A stretch of DNA of 64,000 nt from GWE2-40-63 sp041664345. Its GTDB lineage: Bacteria; Bacteroidota; Bacteroidia; Bacteroidales; SZUA-534. The stretch is taken from assembly GCA_041664345.1 (NCBI GenBank), contig JBAYKX010000020.1, positions 17,768 to 81,767 on the forward strand. The letters are read 5' to 3'. This document shows, piece after piece, positions 48,842-59,473 of the stretch (its first letter is position 1; every line of letters starts with the position of its first letter). A program made the translations under genes and the position numbers. A model generated the notes under the pieces. That model made no database searches. It saw only the letters and a list, made by a program, of their open reading frames with translations, and had not been told where the DNA came from.

Positions 48842-51001
48842 TTAAACCAATAACAATCCACATTCCCTGATAATAGGGAACCAAGGTGTGGAAGTCAATT
48901 CATGATTGAATTTGGTAAGAAAATCTTGATCCATTTCACTAAAAGTAATTTTCACGTCATTTTTATAGCTTGTTTTCTCAATAAATTCATGAACCCATTT
49001 GGCTTCATTAACTGACAAATCAATTGATTTGGATGCTTTTGGATTATTGAAAAATATTTTTGCTGATTCACCATTTATAGCTGTTGTGGTCTCTCCGCCA
49101 ATCCAAGTTAGCTGCTTGCTTTCTATATTGCGATGGTTTTTGTTTTTCAAATAGTGGCTTATCAGTTTTGGTGGGATATTGGGAGCCGGTACTTTAAAAT
49201 CGAACCATTTTTGAACAGGTGTTTCAAATGCGATTTTGTGCATAAAATTGTAGGTGGCTTTGGTCAAGCCAAAGCTATAGTCGGGCTGGTTTTGTGCTAC
49301 CGGATCATGAAAAATTAATTCATTATTGGCAAAAGTTCCTTTTAGGTTTCTATTTAATGTGATTCCAAATTTGTCGGGATTCTTGCCAACTGGACTGTGA
49401 CAGGTGAGTGCAAAACGGTGCCAGAAAGCCGATTGTATCAACCCTTTTTCAAAAAACTGCCGCACTACCTCGAGTGAATCAATGGTTTCTTGCTGTGTCT
49501 GGCTCGGGAAACCAAACATCAAATAGGCATGAACCAAAATACCGGCTTTTGAAAAATTTTGGGTTACTTGTGCTGCTTGTTCCAGCGAAACCCCTTTGTT
49601 CATCAATTGCAACAGCCTATCGGATGCGGTTTCAATGCCGCCGGTTACCGCAATGCACCCCGATGCGGCCAATAACCGGCATAAATCGGCTGTAAATGTT
49701 TTTTCAAAACGGATGTTTCCCCACCAAGTAATTGACAATCCTTCTTTTAGAATTTCAATGGCCAGGTTTTTAAGCAAAGCTGGTGGGGCAGCTTCATCGG
49801 TAAAATGAAAACCGGTTTGTCCCGTTTGTTGGATGATTGCCTTCATTTTAGCAATAATGGTAACTGCAGTAGTTGAATCAAACCGTTGAATATAATCGAG
49901 CGAAGTATCGCAGAAAGCACATTTAGCCCAATAACAGCCGTGTGCCAGTGTCATTTTGTTCCAATAGCCATCGGTCCAGAGTTTATGCATGGGGTTTACA
50001 TTCTCTACCAGCGAAAAGTAGAGATGCAAGGGTAATCCAGTAAAATCGGGAGTTCCGGTTTCCGAAAATGGAATGTGTGAAATTGTTGGGTTATGGAACC
50101 AAAAGACCTGTTGGTTTTTTAATGCCATGGTGTTTACTAAATCCTCTTCCCCTATTTTTCCATCAAAATAACCCAATAATTGCAAAAAGGGTTTTTCACC
50201 GTCGTCAAAAACCATATAATCAACAAATTCAAAAATGCGAGGGTCGGTCAATTCTCGCAGTTCTGTTGTTATGTAGCCTCCACCCAAAACTATTTTGATA
50301 TTGGGATGCGTTGATTTGATATGTTTTGCACAAATTAGAGCCCCAAAAACATTTCCGGGAAATGGAACGGTAAACCCGACAATTTTAGGATTTGTTTCTT
50401 TTAAATGGATATTAAGTAAGGTAAGTAGCGTTTCGTCAATGATATTTGTTTGCGGTTGGAAAAGCGATTGATAAATGGGTTCAAATTCCGGTGCAGTTTG
50501 CGCCAGCTGCTGTTGGTATCGTATTAAATCAAATCCGGGATGGATATAATTGCGAATAAGGTCGGCAATGTCTTCAATATAAAGGGTAGCCAGATATTTT
50601 GCTTTGTCCGTGAGGCTATGGGGTCCAAAATTGGATTCCAGATCAATCATGTTTCTAAACCGGGGACCTTCCGGAAGGTATTCCCGGCCACAAATCTTAT
50701 AGGCAAGTGCCGGGTTTTTCCCTCTCAAGAATTCTTTTACCGGTTCAATGCTGTTGAGATAAAACGGTTTCATAGCCACCGTCTTTCGGTCAATCCCATC
50801 CAAGTTCAACGTTGTGCACATGTTGAATATTTTTTCCAATCCAACGGTTGAAAAAATGGAGTCGATGAGTTCAATTCCCAGATCGGCTTGAAATACAGTC
50901 CGGCCATTTTCCTGTAAAAAACCCTTAAGTACTGCCGTGGCCGGATATGGCGTGTTGAGTTGGGTTAGGGGAGGGGTGATAAGAAGAATTGAGTTATTCA
51001 T
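48842..51001 (-). CDS. B12-binding-type radical SAM protein
   Basis: The 719-residue protein starts with a cobalamin-binding-like region (LLITPPLTQLNTPYPATAVL, later NPKIVGFTVPFPGNVFGAL and KIVLGGGYITTELRE). The radical SAM domain has its cluster motif in HGCYWAKCAFCDTS, followed by GFHFTDEAAPP and GGIETASDRLLQLMNKGVSL. The C-terminal part (about 560-719) is unfamiliar. Enzymes of this class do methylations or rearrangements on peptides, lipids or natural products. No peptide precursor or biosynthetic partner is visible beside it, so the substrate is open. It faces the M14 gene tail to tail with a gap of only 10 bp. Confidence 0.9.
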   Translation of the reverse strand: MNNSILLITPPLTQLNTPYPATAVLKGFLQENGRTVFQADLGIELIDSIFSTVGLEKIFNMCTTLNLDGIDRKTVAMKPFYLNSIEPVKEFLRGKNPALAYKICGREYLPEGPRFRNMIDLESNFGPHSLTDKAKYLATLYIEDIADLIRNYIHPGFDLIRYQQQLAQTAPEFEPIYQSLFQPQTNIIDETLLTLLNIHLKETNPKIVGFTVPFPGNVFGALICAKHIKSTHPNIKIVLGGGYITTELRELTDPRIFEFVDYMVFDDGEKPFLQLLGYFDGKIGEEDLVNTMALKNQQVFWFHNPTISHIPFSETGTPDFTGLPLHLYFSLVENVNPMHKLWTDGYWNKMTLAHGCYWAKCAFCDTSLDYIQRFDSTTAVTIIAKMKAIIQQTGQTGFHFTDEAAPPALLKNLAIEILKEGLSITWWGNIRFEKTFTADLCRLLAASGCIAVTGGIETASDRLLQLMNKGVSLEQAAQVTQNFSKAGILVHAYLMFGFPSQTQQETIDSLEVVRQFFEKGLIQSAFWHRFALTCHSPVGKNPDKFGITLNRNLKGTFANNELIFHDPVAQNQPDYSFGLTKATYNFMHKIAFETPVQKWFDFKVPAPNIPPKLISHYLKNKNHRNIESKQLTWIGGETTTAINGESAKIFFNNPKASKSIDLSVNEAKWVHEFIEKTSYKNDVKITFSEMDQDFLTKFNHELTSTPWFPIIRECGLLLV

Positions 51002-51034
51002 TTTTTAGGAATCAGGAATGTAAAGGAACAAAAA

Positions 51035-51074
51035 AAACCAAACCTTCATTTATAAAAAATGAAATTTGGTTTTT
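51035..51074 (-). terminator. Rho-independent terminator of the fibrinogen-like protein gene
   Basis: On the minus strand the stem AAAACCAAA/TTTGGTTTT, extended by TTCATT/AATGAA, is followed by eight T residues. It lies 20 bp beyond the stop codon. Confidence 0.85.
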
Positions 51075-51093
51075 AAATTAATAAGTTCGGTTG

Positions 51094-52560
51094 TTATGGT
51101 TTTTTAACCCAAACCAAAGCATTACATTCACTACGGTTATTGGTTCCTGTCCCGCCACAAGTATTGGTGGCACCATCTGAAATAATACCTTCGGCTGCAT
51201 ATCTAAATATTATTCTATAACCAACTGTTCCACCGGACCAACTGTCAAATGCACTTCCATAATTTGCAGTACCTGTTTGAATGCTAGTATTGGAAATTGC
51301 GTTGGCATAACTGGTAAAATAGGTTATTATAGAGGTTGTGTTATTGGCAGCAGTTGAATTAAAAACCCGGTTCTGCTTAAAATATATTATATTTCCAGAA
51401 AAAGCACCATTAGACCGTTCTACTCTCATGATTGAAGTACTGTAATCGTCCCTGATAAGATTAATGTCGGCATCGCTAAGCTTGGCAAATGCTGACCCTA
51501 CTGTGGAAGGGATTGGTGAAATCCCAGAGCTTGCAGTCGTTGGGTTATTCGTATTTTTTGGACCTGTATTTTCCACCAAAGTCCATCCACCCCCATCGGT
51601 TGTCATGTCACAGGTACAGGCATAAGCAGGGTTAGCACCTACACCATCAGGATCGATATAGTAAACGCCATCCACTCCCTGGCTGGCTGAATTCGAATCA
51701 TATATATCTTTGCACGATAATCCGGGGTTGCCAATAACCACTCCGTAGGTTAACGAAGCATCAGCCCAACTGTACCATGTAGCCGATGAAAAATATTGAT
51801 AATTATTGGCAGTGGTATTATAAATAGTTAACCCTTCGGCAGGTGAATCAATGGCATCACGCTGGGCATCAGTCATTCTGGGTAAAAGTAAGCCTTTATT
51901 CGTTGTGGTTCTAACTTCCATTTTTGCCGATGCCGCAATGGTTCCGCTTCCAATTAAAACGCCCTCGGCAGTTGAAGCCCCACCAGCCCCGGCAATACTT
52001 GCCGTTGTTGATATTTCATTCCAGTTGCTGCCATTGTAATAAATTATTTTATCAGCCAATGTATTATAATACAGGTGTCCGGCAATTGGTGAAGGCTGCG
52101 AACTGGTAACTCTTGGCAAAAGAAATCCTTTAGTAGTAGAATTCACATGCAATATGGCTGAATTATCCGGATCGGCTACTCCAACTCCAACCCCAATATC
52201 AGTGCCTGCACCTGATGGATTTATTGCCAACAGCACCACATTCCTATCAATTTGTTGCCAGAGTGTACCATTATAATAATTATGATAACCTCCACTCCGG
52301 TTAAAAATAAGTAACCCTTCGGCAGGAGATGGAATTGCATCTCTTTCAGCAGTTGTCATAACAGGAAAGATTACCCCTTTGGTGGTTGATTTGATGTCTA
52401 ACTCTGTATTTGTATTGCCATCGGAATCATCTTCATTAATGGCTACTTGGCCCAGCAATATAAAACCATTCAACACTATTGATAGTGTTACAAAAAGTTT
52501 TAACAATCTAAAATCAGATTTCACTTTTTCTTTCCTAAATTTTACTTGTAGTGTTTTCAT
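51094..52560 (-). CDS. Secreted surface protein with tail-fibre-like repeats and fibrinogen-like domain
   Basis: The 488-residue protein has a long signal peptide (hydrophobic core FVTLSIVLNGFILLG). The N-terminal half contains three copies of a motif of the type RDAIPSPAEGLLIFN, each followed by a short YYNGTLWQQI-like segment, as in phage-tail-fibre-like surface proteins. A fibrinogen-C-like domain starts at about 285 (SCKDIYDSNSASQGVDGVYY, then CTCDMTTDGGGWTLVENTG) and ends with ECNALVWVKKP. Cysteines are paired as in that family. No T9SS sorting domain is present. It is transcribed in the same direction as the giant repeat protein 22 bp upstream, so the two are probably one operon for a surface structure. 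Confidence 0.82.
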   Translation of the reverse strand: MKTLQVKFRKEKVKSDFRLLKLFVTLSIVLNGFILLGQVAINEDDSDGNTNTELDIKSTTKGVIFPVMTTAERDAIPSPAEGLLIFNRSGGYHNYYNGTLWQQIDRNVVLLAINPSGAGTDIGVGVGVADPDNSAILHVNSTTKGFLLPRVTSSQPSPIAGHLYYNTLADKIIYYNGSNWNEISTTASIAGAGGASTAEGVLIGSGTIAASAKMEVRTTTNKGLLLPRMTDAQRDAIDSPAEGLTIYNTTANNYQYFSSATWYSWADASLTYGVVIGNPGLSCKDIYDSNSASQGVDGVYYIDPDGVGANPAYACTCDMTTDGGGWTLVENTGPKNTNNPTTASSGISPIPSTVGSAFAKLSDADINLIRDDYSTSIMRVERSNGAFSGNIIYFKQNRVFNSTAANNTTSIITYFTSYANAISNTSIQTGTANYGSAFDSWSGGTVGYRIIFRYAAEGIISDGATNTCGGTGTNNRSECNALVWVKKP

Positions 52561-52582
52561 ATAGTATCTCGTTAGTTTTCAA

Positions 52583-55500
52583 TTATTCAGTAATTATTAT
52601 TGTTTTTCGCATGATATGGCTATTTGATTTTGATTGTAACAGATAACAACCAGTAGTTAAATTATTCAAATGTTCCATTAATAAGGAGTTGTTTTCATCA
52701 ATTTCGGTATTGTATTGTATTTGCTTGATAACCATTCCGTTCATATCTATTATTTCCAGAGTAATATTCTCTTTTTCATCGATACCTTTGATTGAAAAGG
52801 CTAAATTATCCCCTTTATGATAGGGGTTAGGGTAAAATTCAATTTCATATATAGAATTCATCCTATTTATAACACTTTCAATATTTGATAAAGAATAGTC
52901 CCCATTAAAATCTACTTGTTTTAAACGGTAATACGATGTTCCAGAATAAGGATGTAAATCTTTGGTTTGATAAGTAATCAAATTGTGACTGTAGCCTGCG
53001 CCATTAATTTCTTCGATTTCTTGCCAATTGTTGGAATTTGGGTTATTAGTTTTTTCAATGATAAAATAATCATTCCCTGTTTCGGTTTCTGTTGCCCAAT
53101 TTATATCAACAATATTGTTGTTCATGTATGCATTAAAATATAGTAACTCTATTGGTAATGGGAATCCGGATTCAGTTGTGGCAACAACATATTCTGAAAA
53201 GGTGGTGTAACCCGTTCTTTGTGCATATCCGGCACCTGAATCGAAAATGCGTCCATTTGCTGAATTTGCAGGGATGGTTGTGGTTGATTCAAAAGTATTC
53301 CAATCGGCATAGGTAACAGAACCTGTTGGACGTTTCATAACAACAAACTCATTATCATCAGCATCCGACAAACCAATGATATTTCCTACATAAAGATTGA
53401 CCCCATAATCACCTGTTGCTAATGCTCCAGTTGGAATTATACTCCATTGGGCTGTTTCCTTGACATCAATTAATAATTTACTCCATTGAATGGCTTTCAA
53501 AGGGTCTAATGAGGCGTCATCATTGGGAGGAGTTTCGGTTATTGAAGATACAGATGCGGTAAGAGTTGTTACCCCGGTAACATTATTGTTTAAAAATTCG
53601 GCCAAATGATAGTCGGTGGAGTTGGTTCCTTTTCCAATTGGCAATGGGTAAATGTTGGTGTTTGTTGTTATGGATTTTTCAAGAGTACCATTAACGAAAC
53701 TAGAAGCGGAATATCCTTGTATGTCAGTATTGGCTGTACTTAAACAAATAACTTTATTGGCCCCGGTAGTTATAATCCCATTGGTAAGTGATAGCTGATT
53801 CTGAACAGTCATGGAATTTGCTAAAGTAAGTCCGGCTACATTATTAACCGTCAGATTTTCGAAAATTGTAGGAACTGACCCTCCAATTTGCTGCAACAAA
53901 GTTCCTGTAAAACCAACGGTTCCTTTTGTGATTCCAGGCAGTGCAACGCTGGCTGTGCCATCATTTGTCCAATTTCCTTTTACCGACAACGTGCCATCTA
54001 TCAATATGGAAGCCCCTGAAAATATGTTTATATCGCCACTACCCGTAAAAGAACCTAATATAGTTAAAGTAGTTCCGGTCAATACATTGATATCTCCATC
54101 GAGCACTAGATTTCCGCCTAAAGCTACTTTAACGGAACCATTATTGGAATTGTTCAAGGTTATTCCACTTCCAGTCAGCGTAGTTGTATTTCCATTGGGT
54201 ATTTTAAAATAGGAACCTTTTACTTGCAGTTCACTGGTGCTGGGTTGTTGATTATACAAACTGGATGTTGAGTAGCCAATAACATAATTTCCTGCTGATG
54301 TAAGCCCCTGCCGTTTGGCTAAAACAGCAGTTGGTGAATATTGTTGTGTGGAAATAGAATGAACACCTAGATTTTGGTAACCTGAACCGATATTAGTAAT
54401 CAATGAATAATTATCAGCAGTTCCTCCTTTGTCGGTGTGCAAGGTAGAACGTACCGTAACATTGTAATTTAAAGTTCCCGCATCGGGGGTAAACGTCCAA
54501 TAACCATAATCCAAAAATTCATCCACAGTAACACTATTAACTAAAAGTCCCCCCGGAACCGGGTTTTGGTTACTGTTTGTGAAAGTGGCATCAATATAAG
54601 TTAGCCCGGAATAACTATTTAAATAAATACCTGCCAATTCGTAACCTGATGCATTACCAATTGGCAATGAATATTCAATTCCAGAAGAAACATAGCGGCG
54701 GATGGTGCCAAACACATATTTTCCATCTCCGTGTCCAACCATACCATCAGAAGTAGCAGTTACGTCAACCCGGTTTGCCCCGGTTGTTATAATCCCATTG
54801 GTAAAGGTCAATTGGTTTTGGATGGTTAAAGAATTCGTTAATGAAATGCCTGCTGGATTATTTATTTCAAGGTTTTCGAACAAGGTTTGAACCGATCCAC
54901 CAATTAGCTGTGATGTAGTCCCGGTAAATCCAATAGTACCATTGGTAGCTCCAACCAAAGCAATACTTGCCGTACCATCATTAATCCAATTACCTTTAAG
55001 CGATACTGTTCCATCAACCATAATTGATGCACTTGGTAGAATGTTGACATTACCGTCAGCAATTAAATTGCCGGTTTCAGCTACTTTAATAATCCCATTG
55101 TCTGAATTGTTCAGTGCCATACCGCTCCCAGTAAGAGTAGCATTACTGCTTCCAGGTACTTTAAGGATTAACCCTTTTACCCTGAGTTCACTGGTTATAG
55201 GCTGTGGAGTGTATAAACTTGAGGCCGAATATCCTATAATGAAATTTCCAGCCGAAGTAAGACCCTGCCTTTTAGCTAAAACAGCAGTGGATGAATATTG
55301 TTGTGTTGAAATAGAATGAACACCTAGATTTTGCCAATCTGAACCGATATCAGTAATCAATGAATAATTATCAGCATTTCCCCCTTTGTCGGTGTGCAAT
55401 GTAGATTGTACCGTAACATTATAGTTTAAAGTTCCCGCATCGGGTGTAAACGACCAATAACCATAATCCAAAAATTCATCCACCACAACACCATTAACCG

Positions 55501-58500
55501 AAAGTCCCCCCGGGACTGGGTTTTGGTTGCTATTTGTGAATGTGGCATCAATATAGGTAAGTCCGGAAAGGATATTCACATAAATACCTGCCAATTCATA
55601 GCCTGTTGCAGTACCGATTGGTAATGTATATTCAATTCCAGGAGCGACATACCGGCGCATGGTGCCAAATATATATTTTCCATCTCCATGTCCTACCATG
55701 CCATCATTGGAAGCAGTAACATCCACTCGGTTTGCTCCAGTATTAATTATCCCATTGGTAAAAGTTAGTTGGTCTTGAACAGTTATGGAATTTGTCAAAG
55801 TTATTCCGGCTGTATTATTTATCTCAAAATTTTCAAATAGAGTTTGTACTGAACCACCAATTTGTTGCAATGTAGTTCCAGAAAATCCAATTGTACCTTT
55901 AGTAGATCCAACCAAAGCAACACTTGCCGTACCATCATTAGTCCAATTGCCTTTAAGCGATACTGTTCCATCTACCATAATTGAAGCTCCTGGTAGTATG
56001 TTTACATTACCTTCGTCAATTAAATTACCTGTTTGGGCAACCATTATAGTTCCATTATCGGAATTGTTCAAAGTCATTGCAGCTCCATAAAGTGTTGCTG
56101 TGGCACTAGCTGGTATTTTGAACTTCAATCCTTTTATTCGCAGTTCGCTGGTAACAGGCTCTGGGTTGTATAAACTTAACGCTGAATAGCCTATTACAAA
56201 GTTCCCGGCCGAAGTTAGTCCCTGTCGTTTGGCTAACACGGTTGTAGGTGAATATTCTTGTGTTGCAATTGAATGAACTCCAAGGTTTTGCCATCCAGAG
56301 CCTATATCAGTAATCAAGGAATAGTTATCCGCTGTCCCGCCTTTGTCGGTATGTTGGGTAGAACTTATGTTCACATTGTAATTGATTGCTGAAGTTCCAA
56401 TGTTTGGAACAAATGTCCAATATCCATGATTCAAGAATTCAGTTACTGCAATTCCATTTACGGAAAGTCCGCCGGGAACAGGGTTTTGATCGCCCTGTGT
56501 AAATTTAGAGTCAATATATGTAAGTCCTGTTTGGCTATTTACATAAATGCCGGCCATCTCATATCCGGTTGCCGATCCAATAGGAAATAAATATTCAATA
56601 CCTGGTGAAACATATCGGCGGTAGTTTCCAAAAACATATTTCCCATTTCCATGCCCTATCACTTCGTTTGCTGTTGCCGCATTTTCCACTAAAAATGCCC
56701 CAGTGGTTATTATTCCATTGGTAAAAGTAAGCTGATCCTGAATGGTGAATGAATTCGCTAATGTAACACCAGCGGTGTTATCTATTTCAAGGTTTTCGAA
56801 TAGTGTTTGAGTTATACCTCCAATCTGTTGTGATGATGTTCCTGTAAAACTAATGGTACCTTTAGTTGCACCAGCCAAGGCAACACTGGCTGTGGCATCA
56901 TTTGTCCAATCGCCCTTAACAGAAAGAGTACCATCGACCATAATAGCCGAGCTGGATAATATGTTAACATTTTTTTCAGATACAAATGTTCCAACTACCG
57001 ATAAAGTAGCAGACGAAAGTAGGTTGACATTACCTTCCGTAACAAAATTTCCGTTTAAGGCTACTTTTACAGTTCCATTATCGGAATTATTCAATTCCAT
57101 ACCAGTTCCAGTTATCGTAGCAGTGGCACTCGCCGGAACTTTAAGAATCGATCCTTTTATCCGGAGTTCGCTGGTAATAGGCTGCGGGCTATACAAACTA
57201 CCTGCCGAGTAGCCAATGATATAGTTTCCTGCGGCAGTAAGCCCTTGCCTTTTGGCTAAAACAACGGTAGGGGAATATTCCTGAGTTGCAATAGAGTGCA
57301 CCCCAATATTCTGCCAACCTCCACCAACATCTGTTATAAGGGAGTAATTATCAGCAGTTCCTCCTTTGTCGGTATGCTGAGTTGAACGGATAGTAACATT
57401 ATAATTTAAAGCAGAAGTCCCTGCGTTTGGCACAAAAGTCCAATATCCATAGTCCAGAAATTCATTCACGGCAACACCGTTCACGGTCAGTCCGCCGGGC
57501 ACTGGGTTTTGATTAACCTGAGTAAATTTAGATTCAATATAGGTAAGCCCGGTTTGGCTGTTCACATATATACCCGCTAATTCATACTCAGTAGCTGATC
57601 CAATTGGAAATAGGAATTCAATTCCTGTTGAAACATATCGACGAAAGTTGCCAAAAACGTATTTTCCATTTCCATATCCTAACACTTCGTTTGCCGTTGC
57701 TGCATTTTCCACAAAAAAGGCTCCAGTAGTTATTATTCCATTGGAAAAGGTTAGTTGATTTTGAATAGTTACGGAGTTGGCTAAAGTTATACCGGCAGTG
57801 TTGTCAATCTCAAGATTTTCAAACTGTGTTTGAGTAGTGCCCCCAATCTGTTGAGAGGAAGTTCCTGTAAATTGAACGATTCCATTAGTGACACCAGCTA
57901 ATGCTATACTTGCTGTGGCATCGTTTGTCCAATCTCCTTTAACAGAAAGAGTACCGTCCAGCATTATAGCAGAGCCGGATTGCAAGTTAATATTGCCCTC
58001 TGATTCAAAAGTTCCAGTTACAATGAGTGAAGCCCCGGTAAGTAGGTTAACATTGCTGTTACATAAAAATGCTCCAGAAACTGAAAGGTTAGCAGCGGAG
58101 AGCAGGTTAACATTGCCTTCAGCAACAAAATTTCCGTTTAAGGCTACTTCTATAGCTCCGTTATCGGAATTGTTCAATACCATACTGTTGCCGGTTAAAG
58201 TGGCAGTAGCACTTGCAGGCACTTTAAGTATGGTTCCTTTTACATTAAGTTCGCTAGTTACAGGTATGGGGTTGTATAAACTTGTAGGTGAATATCCAAT
58301 AATATAATCACCTGCTGCAGTAAGTCCTTGCCTTTTGGCTAAAACTACGGTGGCGGAATAGGTCTGTGTTGTAGTGGAATGGACTCCGAGATTTTGCCAA
58401 CCGCTGCCTGTATTGGTGATTAAGGAATAGTTATCAGCATTACCTCCATTATCGGTATGTAAAGTAGAACGGATGGTAACATTATAATTAATTGCAGAGG

Positions 58501-59274
58501 TTCCTCCATTGGGGACAAATGTCCAATAACCATAGTCCAGAAATTGACTTACAATAACACCATTTACAGTCAATCCACCAGGTACTGGATTTTGATTTCC
58601 TTGATTAAATGTTGCATCAATATAGTTAAGTCCGGTTTGGTTGTTTACATAGATGCCTGCTAGTTCATAACCAGCAACAGTTCCAATGGGAAGGGAATAT
58701 TCTATACCTGCTGAAACATATCGGCGAATGGTACCAATTATATAATTGCCAATCCCAGGTCCAACCATTCCATCGGCAGTTGCAGTAACATCAACCCGAT
58801 TTGCTCCTGTAGTAATTATTCCATTAGTAAAAGTTAATTGGTTTTCAATGGTAAGGGAGTTAGCCAAAGTAATCCCAGCTGCGTTATCAATTTCAATATT
58901 TTCGAATTGTGTTTGAGTTGTACCCCCAATTTGTTGGGAATTTGTTCCGGTAAAACTAATAGTGCCCATGGAACCCCCAGCCAAGGCAACGCTGCCAGTA
59001 GCATCGTTTGTCCAGTTGCCATTTATTGAAAGTGTACCATCAACCATTACCGAGGCACTTGAAAGAATGCTTACATTTCCTTCGACGACTATATTTCCGG
59101 TTTGTGTCACTTTCACCGCCCCACTATTGGAACTGTTTAAATCCAATGTCGTTCCACTCACCGTTAGCACGCTACCTGAACCAACTTTTAAAAAAACACC
59201 TTTTACCCTCAATTCATCGGCATGAACCAGAAAAACTTAGTAATAATTAATATAAATAGCAGTGCTTTTTTCAA
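52583..59274 (-). CDS. Giant repetitive secreted protein with T9SS sorting domain (probable start-proximal frameshift)
   Basis: The main frame (59212-52583) gives 2209 residues but has no ATG, only the in-frame stretch VFLVHADELRVKG after a TAA at 59237-59239. Twelve codons of a signal peptide (from TTG at 59274: KKALLFILIIT) lie in another frame; one missing A at about 59237 would join them to VFLVHA-DE, so I extend the gene to 59274. The body has six repeats of 955-1085 bp. Each reads roughly ELRVKG, KVPASATATLTG, NNSDNG, DGTLSVKGDWTND, QQIGG, YELAGIYVN, NPVPGGL and NYSLIT. The C-terminus (from about 2000) has a fibronectin-like segment and a type A T9SS sorting domain (EFYPNPYHKGDNLAF, NLTTGCYLL). 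It is probably a surface or matrix adhesin. Confidence 0.88.
54210..59215. repeat. Six tandem coding repeats of about 1 kb
   Basis: Unit borders, taken at the recurring SELxxKG codons, lie near 59215, 58253, 57168, 56145, 55188 and 54233. Units differ in length because an inner element (NVNLLSxAxLSVxGTF type) is present one to four times. Long runs of DNA are nearly the same between units, so unit number could change by recombination or be mis-assembled from short reads. Confidence 0.85.
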
Positions 59275-59445
59275 TTTTCAATTTTTCACAATATTACGCC
59301 AAAATCTCATAAAGGTTCAACCATTTGTTGGATAAATGACTATCAAGTGTTTAATAGTAATGAATGTATAGAAATATTAATCTAATGAATTTAAGAATTA
59401 TTCAATTCATGAATATCTTTTAGTCCAATTATTTGTCGTTTTTTT

Positions 59446-59453
59446 TACTTTTG
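59446..59453 (+). promoter_or_regulatory. Minus-7 box upstream of the PafA-like gene
   Basis: TACTTTTG matches TAnnTTTG exactly, 21 bp before the ATG at 59474. The nearest TTTG lies only 10 bp upstream, so the minus-33 box is not supported. Confidence 0.5.
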
Positions 59454-59473
59454 CGGATGAAAAAAAAGAAAGA

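Noticed and set aside
48842..51001. RiPP biosynthesis cluster around the radical SAM protein
   Set aside because: No precursor peptide, peptidase or exporter gene is linked to it; the M14 peptidase next door is convergent and carries its own T9SS tail.
54210..59215. Diversity-generating retroelement target in the giant protein
   Set aside because: There is no reverse transcriptase gene or template repeat in the window, and differences between units are not biased to A positions as far as I can see.
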